Translations under genes and position numbers: made by a program
Shown here: one piece after another, positions 6,327-9,274 of the stretch
Numbering within the stretch: position 1 is the stretch's first letter
How the letters are laid out: each line of letters starts with the position of its first letter
The notes under the pieces: generated by a model
What the model was told of the DNA's origin: nothing
Seen by the model: the letters and a program-made list of their open reading frames with translations, nothing else
The model's database searches: none
DNA from: Nitrososphaeraceae archaeon
Lineage (GTDB): Archaea > Thermoproteota > Nitrososphaeria > Nitrososphaerales > Nitrososphaeraceae
Assembly (NCBI GenBank): GCA_025922735.1
Contig: JAICHI010000034.1
Span: 1 to 9,274, forward strand
DNA: 9,274 nt
Direction: 5' to 3'

Positions 6327-7082
6327 TTGCCGAGAAACAATATTAGAAGGGCACTTGGTCAGCATATGCTTGTTGACCGGCAAATCCTTGCCAAGATAGT
6401 TTCTGCTGCATGCATTGGCCAGGACCAGATTGTTCTTGAGGCAGGGACCGGTCAAGGAATCCTTACGGCAGAGCTGTGCAAGTATGCCAAGCAAGTAATT
6501 TCATACGAAATCGACATCAAACTATATAGAAAGCTCCAAGAGCAGCAGCAGCTCTTGCGGCAGTTTAAGAACCTGCAGCTAGTAAACGCCGACCTTTTCA
6601 AAACCAAGGACCCACATTTCTTTGATGTCTTTGTTTCAAACCTTCCATATTCACGGAGCAGAGATGCTGTTGAATGGTTGTCTACACAAAAATTTGACAG
6701 GGCCATACTGATGGTGCAAGAAGAGTTCGCAGATAAGCTTGTAGCAAGACCAGGTAGCAAGAACTATAGGGCGATATCCGCGCTTGCAGCTCATTGCTTT
6801 GCTATCGAAAAATTGTTCAAAGTTGGAAGGAGATCATTTGAGCCGCAACCTAAGGTAGAATCTTCAATCATCAAGGTTATTCCTATCAACACTATAACAA
6901 GGGGGGTAGTAAGAAATATCAACCTCCTATTCTCAAGGCGTAACAAGAAGGCGTCATCTGTTGCTGCCAAGACAGGCATTATTGATGCAAACTATGGAAG
7001 CAAAAAGATAGATGAACTTGAATCAAGGGATCTTGTCTGTATAGCAGAGTTGATGTCATCAAAAAATGTACACTCCATCTGA
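6327..7082 (+). CDS. ksgA: 16S rRNA adenine dimethyltransferase KsgA/Dim1
   Basis: The enzyme uses SAM to dimethylate two adjacent adenines in the 3'-terminal hairpin of 16S rRNA, a late checkpoint in small-subunit assembly. The 251-residue product begins RRALGQHMLVD (7-17), equivalent to the family LGQ(H/N)FL box. It has the SAM loop EAGTGQGILTAEL (38-50), the catalytic NLPY (105-108), QEEFADKLVARPGSKNYRA (131-149) and the C-terminal FEPQPKVESS (171-180) and LFSRRNKKAS (201-210). Spacing fits KsgA/Dim1 rather than Erm resistance methylases. It is slightly short for the family, mostly at the C-terminus. The start is TTG directly abutting the DUF655 stop (taattg), strongly suggesting translational coupling. 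Its last 17 bases overlap the next gene. Confidence 0.93.
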   Translation: MPRNNIRRALGQHMLVDRQILAKIVSAACIGQDQIVLEAGTGQGILTAELCKYAKQVISYEIDIKLYRKLQEQQQLLRQFKNLQLVNADLFKTKDPHFFDVFVSNLPYSRSRDAVEWLSTQKFDRAILMVQEEFADKLVARPGSKNYRAISALAAHCFAIEKLFKVGRRSFEPQPKVESSIIKVIPINTITRGVVRNINLLFSRRNKKASSVAAKTGIIDANYGSKKIDELESRDLVCIAELMSSKNVHSI

Positions 7083-7596
7083 CGACACATTTCTTCTGGC
7101 AGATTGCATCAGACAATATTACGGCGGGCGGGCTCTTGAGATAGGAGTAGGATCAGGACTGTTGCTTAACATACTTGAAAAGAACTTTGCATACGTGGCC
7201 GGCTCTGATATTGATCTAACGGCATTGCAACATTGCAAGCAGCAGAAGACAACATCAGCAAATGTCTTACTTGTATGCTGCGACGCAGGGTCAGCATTTG
7301 GTATCGGCAAATTTGACCTTATTGTGAGCAACCCGCCATACCTTCCTAACGATGATAACGATACTCGAGATCCTGCTGTGCATGGAGGGCCTACGGGGAT
7401 AGAAATAACAGTCCACTTTATTAATTCAGCCATGCCCCTCCTTGCAGGGGATGGCAAGATGCTGATTGTCGTTTCATCATTTACCAATTCTTCGGCTCTT
7501 GATAAGGTGATTGTAGAGAACAAGATGCACAAGAAGATACTAAAGAAAAAAAGACTATTCTACGAGACGCTCTCTATTATAGAGCTGAGCCTTTGA
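7066..7596 (+). CDS. HemK/Mtq2-type N5-glutamine methyltransferase
   Basis: This is a SAM-dependent methyltransferase. Archaeal and eukaryotic members (Mtq2/HemK2 type) act with Trm112 to methylate the Gln of the GGQ motif in the class I release factor. The 176-residue product opens with MYTPSDDTFLLADCI, the Y-P-x-D-D-TFLL opening of this short subfamily. It then shows the SAM loop EIGVGSGLLL (25-34), the acidic SDID (47-50), and catalytic NPPYLP (89-94) with FDLIVS before it. It lacks the N-terminal helical domain of bacterial PrmC, as expected for the archaeal form. It starts inside the 3' end of ksgA (17-base overlap, different frame), so translation is probably coupled. It ends the plus-strand run, and the opposing gene stops ten bases further on. 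Substrate assignment comes from family knowledge only. Confidence 0.88.
   Translation: MYTPSDDTFLLADCIRQYYGGRALEIGVGSGLLLNILEKNFAYVAGSDIDLTALQHCKQQKTTSANVLLVCCDAGSAFGIGKFDLIVSNPPYLPNDDNDTRDPAVHGGPTGIEITVHFINSAMPLLAGDGKMLIVVSSFTNSSALDKVIVENKMHKKILKKKRLFYETLSIIELSL
7546..7552 (-). terminator. Possible T7 terminator of the dehydrogenase gene
   Basis: Seven A on the plus strand give seven T on the minus strand, about 55 bp past the dehydrogenase stop and inside the HemK-like coding region. No other T-run is closer on that strand. Confidence 0.3.
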
Positions 7597-7598
7597 GC

Positions 7599-7618
7599 AC
7601 TTCTTTTATTTCTTCCTT
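7599..7618 (+). terminator. Pyrimidine/T-rich terminator after the HemK-like gene
   Basis: A T-rich stretch starting three bases after the stop (cttcttttatttcttccttt) is a likely U-tract terminator for the plus-strand cluster. Most of it lies inside the 3' end of the opposing dehydrogenase gene. Confidence 0.4.
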
Positions 7619-8640
7619 TGCAGCAGGTTGCCGGCCTGAAGAGCTATTTGATCTGCCATCTGAGACGTAGTGGTGCTTCCACCCAAATCGTATGTTACAT
7701 ATTTTCCTTCATTGATGACGTCTTCTGTAGCCTGGAATATTGCCTTAGAGATTTGCTTCTCTCCAAGGTATTCTACCATCCAAGCACCTGAAAGGATGGT
7801 AGCAACTGGATTGACCTTGTTCTGACCGGCATACTTGGGTGCGCTGCCATGGGCCGGCTCAAACATAGCATAATTATCGCCATAGTTGCCCGAGTAGACG
7901 TTGCCAATCGATCCGACATGACCTGAAGCGCATTCTGATATGATGTCCATGAAAAGGTTGGTGCTGAGGAGTACGCTCTTGTTGAACCTTTCCGGGTTTT
8001 TGACCAGCTGCTGTGTCATGTTGTCGATGTAGTATTCTTCAACGCGTATGTTCTTGAACTGCTCTTGAGTCTTTTCGACTGCAGCCCAGAAAATGCCATC
8101 CGTCTCTTTGAGAATGTTGCGCTTGGTTATTGCATACACGGATTCAAAGCCTCTGTCCCTGGCAGTCTTGAAGCCTGCAGTGACAATTCGCTCGCAACCC
8201 TTCCTTGTAGTTTTTCTGATGGCTATTGCAGAATCATCGCTTATCTTAAATTCGATGCCCGCATACAGTCCCTCTGTGGCTTCGCGCACACAAACAAAGT
8301 CAAGCTGTCTTTCCTGATTCTTGTACGTCTTAATAGGCCTAATATTGGCGTAAAGCTCGAATTTCTGTCGGATGCTTACTGCGACGCTGCGCGGCGCGTT
8401 TGGCACTGGCAGAGTAGTGGTCGGCCCTTTAAAGCAGGCATCCGACTCTTCAAGTAGCTTCCATACATCTGGAGAAATATAGGAATTGCCCCCATTCTTT
8501 TGCCACCAGTCTGACCCAGCATCACATAGGACCAGTTCAACCTCTGAATTACAAGTCTTCAGAACCTTGATCATTGCATCAACAAGCTCTGGCCCGGTGC
8601 CATCACCTCTAATTATCGCTGCAGTTTTTTTGCTAGCCAA
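7606..8640 (-). CDS. Isocitrate/isopropylmalate dehydrogenase family, probably isocitrate dehydrogenase
   Basis: Beta-decarboxylating dehydrogenase, most likely converting isocitrate to 2-oxoglutarate for glutamate synthesis. The 344-residue product is a compact single-domain-pair form. It has RGDGTGPEL (11-19), substrate-loop Ser85 with Arg91, ELYANIRPIK (95-104), Arg119, catalytic Tyr126 (EGLYAGIE) and Lys173 (ITKRN). Metal-site Asp206 and Asp232 are present, followed by EPAHGSAPKYAGQNKVNP (261-278) and TYDLGGSTTT (316-325). Ser85 in SVAVSIR matches the isocitrate-type loop, but the next key Asn is Ala87. Lys269, Tyr270 and Val276 match E. coli NADP-specific Lys344, Tyr345 and Val351, whereas DLGG near 318 is typical of NAD enzymes. 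A third metal Asp is Glu236. The start is TTG. Alternatives are 3-isopropylmalate or homoisocitrate dehydrogenase; no leucine genes are nearby. Confidence 0.85.
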   Translation of the reverse strand: MASKKTAAIIRGDGTGPELVDAMIKVLKTCNSEVELVLCDAGSDWWQKNGGNSYISPDVWKLLEESDACFKGPTTTLPVPNAPRSVAVSIRQKFELYANIRPIKTYKNQERQLDFVCVREATEGLYAGIEFKISDDSAIAIRKTTRKGCERIVTAGFKTARDRGFESVYAITKRNILKETDGIFWAAVEKTQEQFKNIRVEEYYIDNMTQQLVKNPERFNKSVLLSTNLFMDIISECASGHVGSIGNVYSGNYGDNYAMFEPAHGSAPKYAGQNKVNPVATILSGAWMVEYLGEKQISKAIFQATEDVINEGKYVTYDLGGSTTTSQMADQIALQAGNLLQRKK

Positions 8641-8665
8641 ACAAAGAGGTGGCCCCTTTTTTCGC

Positions 8666-8673
8666 TATTTATT
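8666..8673 (-). promoter_or_regulatory. Putative TATA box of the dehydrogenase gene
   Basis: On the minus strand it reads aataaata, centred about 30 bp before the TTG at 8640 and one base past the stop codon of the upstream gene (8675-8677). The predicted leader is only a few bases. Confidence 0.4.
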
Positions 8674-8674
8674 C

Positions 8675-9250
8675 TTATTTACTTGTCAGATTTACACGAG
8701 CAACTATCTTGTTGTCCTGAGGGAATGGGGGCATATCAGAGGGCCTGGCTACGTTGGTAAACTCACCTGCTTCTGAGAAATAGGAATACTCTATGTTGTA
8801 ATTGGTGAGGTTCAGCGTCTGCACTATATCTGTGCCAGTAGAGTTGTTGACTACATTAATTGCATTACTCATATTGTAAATGCTCATAAAATCGCCAAGC
8901 GTGAACCTGATGGGTCTGATGTATTCAATATGCACCACGTTGCCTACTTCATCTGTGTGGATGGGGCGTAAACATTCTTGGCCGTCCTTGGGCTGCTTGC
9001 CAACATTATCTGGCAGCAGCATCTGCTTGCCATCAACAATTACTTCGATTATTGGGTGAAGCTGGAATGATTCAATGTTGTGTTGGCTTTCTTTAAGGCA
9101 TACCTGTGCGGGATTGGGTGGCGGCGCAAAGCTAGGGATGATCACGAGCGCGACAAGTGTTGCTGCTCCCATGGCAATAGGAGCTATCAGAAGTTCCTTC
9201 TTTCCCACCTTTCTCTTTGGCTTTTCTTCCTTTATCCTGCGTTTTGGCAA
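8675..9250 (-). CDS. Membrane-anchored extracytoplasmic protein, function unknown
   Basis: I do not recognise a characterised family. The 191-residue product has a strongly basic N-terminus (1-19), one hydrophobic segment (about 20-41), a proline-rich spacer (FAPPPNPAQ, 41-49) and a soluble domain. The positive-inside rule puts the basic end in the cytoplasm and the domain outside. Within it, HPIIEVIVDGKQMLLPDNVG (65-84) and CLRPIHTDEVGNVVHIEYIRPIRFTLGDF (93-121) bring together His65, Cys93, His98 and His107. I recall similar H-x-L-x-I-x-I-(D/N)-G and HTH-then-IHIE patterns in uncharacterised archaeal and cyanobacterial secreted proteins, which is only an impression. Cys51 and Cys93 could form a disulfide, or the Cys/His set could bind metal. 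Several N-x-S/T sites (126, 136, 147, 187) may be glycosylated. The start is TTG, with a stop four codons further upstream excluding a longer form of any size. Confidence 0.75.
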   Translation of the reverse strand: MPKRRIKEEKPKRKVGKKELLIAPIAMGAATLVALVIIPSFAPPPNPAQVCLKESQHNIESFQLHPIIEVIVDGKQMLLPDNVGKQPKDGQECLRPIHTDEVGNVVHIEYIRPIRFTLGDFMSIYNMSNAINVVNNSTGTDIVQTLNLTNYNIEYSYFSEAGEFTNVARPSDMPPFPQDNKIVARVNLTSK

Positions 9251-9274
9251 CTGACGATGACTCTACGGAAACAA

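Noticed and set aside
6327..7082. Possible Erm-type macrolide-resistance methyltransferase
   Set aside because: The C-terminal FEPQPKVESS block and the position in the L21e-RpoF-DUF655 cluster fit KsgA/Dim1, so this is housekeeping rRNA maturation.
7119..7532. Open frame of 137 codons on the minus strand inside the HemK-like gene
   Set aside because: It is antisense to the NPPY methyltransferase and carries no motif of its own.
7569..7584. Inverted repeat ctctat-t-atagag as a hairpin terminator
   Set aside because: It lies inside the last codons of the HemK-like gene, the one-base loop is not sterically feasible without opening the stem, and the T-tract after the stop explains termination better.

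Overview
This window looks like a chromosomal segment of an ammonia-oxidizing archaeon (class Nitrososphaeria, formerly Thaumarchaeota). The domain is shown by archaeal-type PCNA, RadA, ribosomal protein L21e, RNA polymerase subunit F and a DUF655 protein. The physiology is shown by a gene on the minus strand at 3303-3860, whose product has the hallmarks of the short archaeal ammonia monooxygenase subunit B (AmoB). A stand-alone amoB and moderate GC content fit the soil lineage (Nitrososphaerales, group I.1b) better than the marine lineage, where amo genes are usually clustered. That placement is inference.

Layout: (1) 1-180 is non-coding and holds a putative promoter for PCNA, a perfect 14-bp palindrome and a possible promoter pointing out of the left edge. 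(2) 181-3197, plus strand: pcn (sliding clamp), aspartate kinase, and cobJ/cbiH (corrin-ring C17 methyltransferase). (3) 3303-3860, minus strand: solitary amoB, convergent with cobJ and divergent from radA. (4) 3988-7596, plus strand: radA, rpl21e, rpoF, DUF655, ksgA/dim1 and a HemK/Mtq2-type methyltransferase. The last five form a tightly packed information-processing cluster recognisable across archaea. (5) 7606-9250, minus strand: an isocitrate/isopropylmalate dehydrogenase-family gene, preceded by a membrane-anchored protein of unknown function. No RNA genes, insertion sequences or CRISPR arrays were seen.

How the genes work together: PCNA and RadA serve replication and recombination. L21e, RpoF, KsgA and the HemK-like enzyme serve transcription, ribosome maturation and translation termination. 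AmoB belongs to the primary energy-yielding enzyme. The dehydrogenase probably supplies 2-oxoglutarate, aspartate kinase feeds the Asp-family amino acids, and CobJ serves cobalamin synthesis.

The region is largely ordinary housekeeping sequence, and I found no clear evidence of an undescribed system. The points most worth a second look are the isolated amoB, a recurring arrangement in which TATA-like boxes lie at or beside the preceding gene's stop codon about 25-32 bp before the next start, TTG starts in five of twelve genes, mixed cofactor signatures in the dehydrogenase, and substitutions in aspartate kinase.
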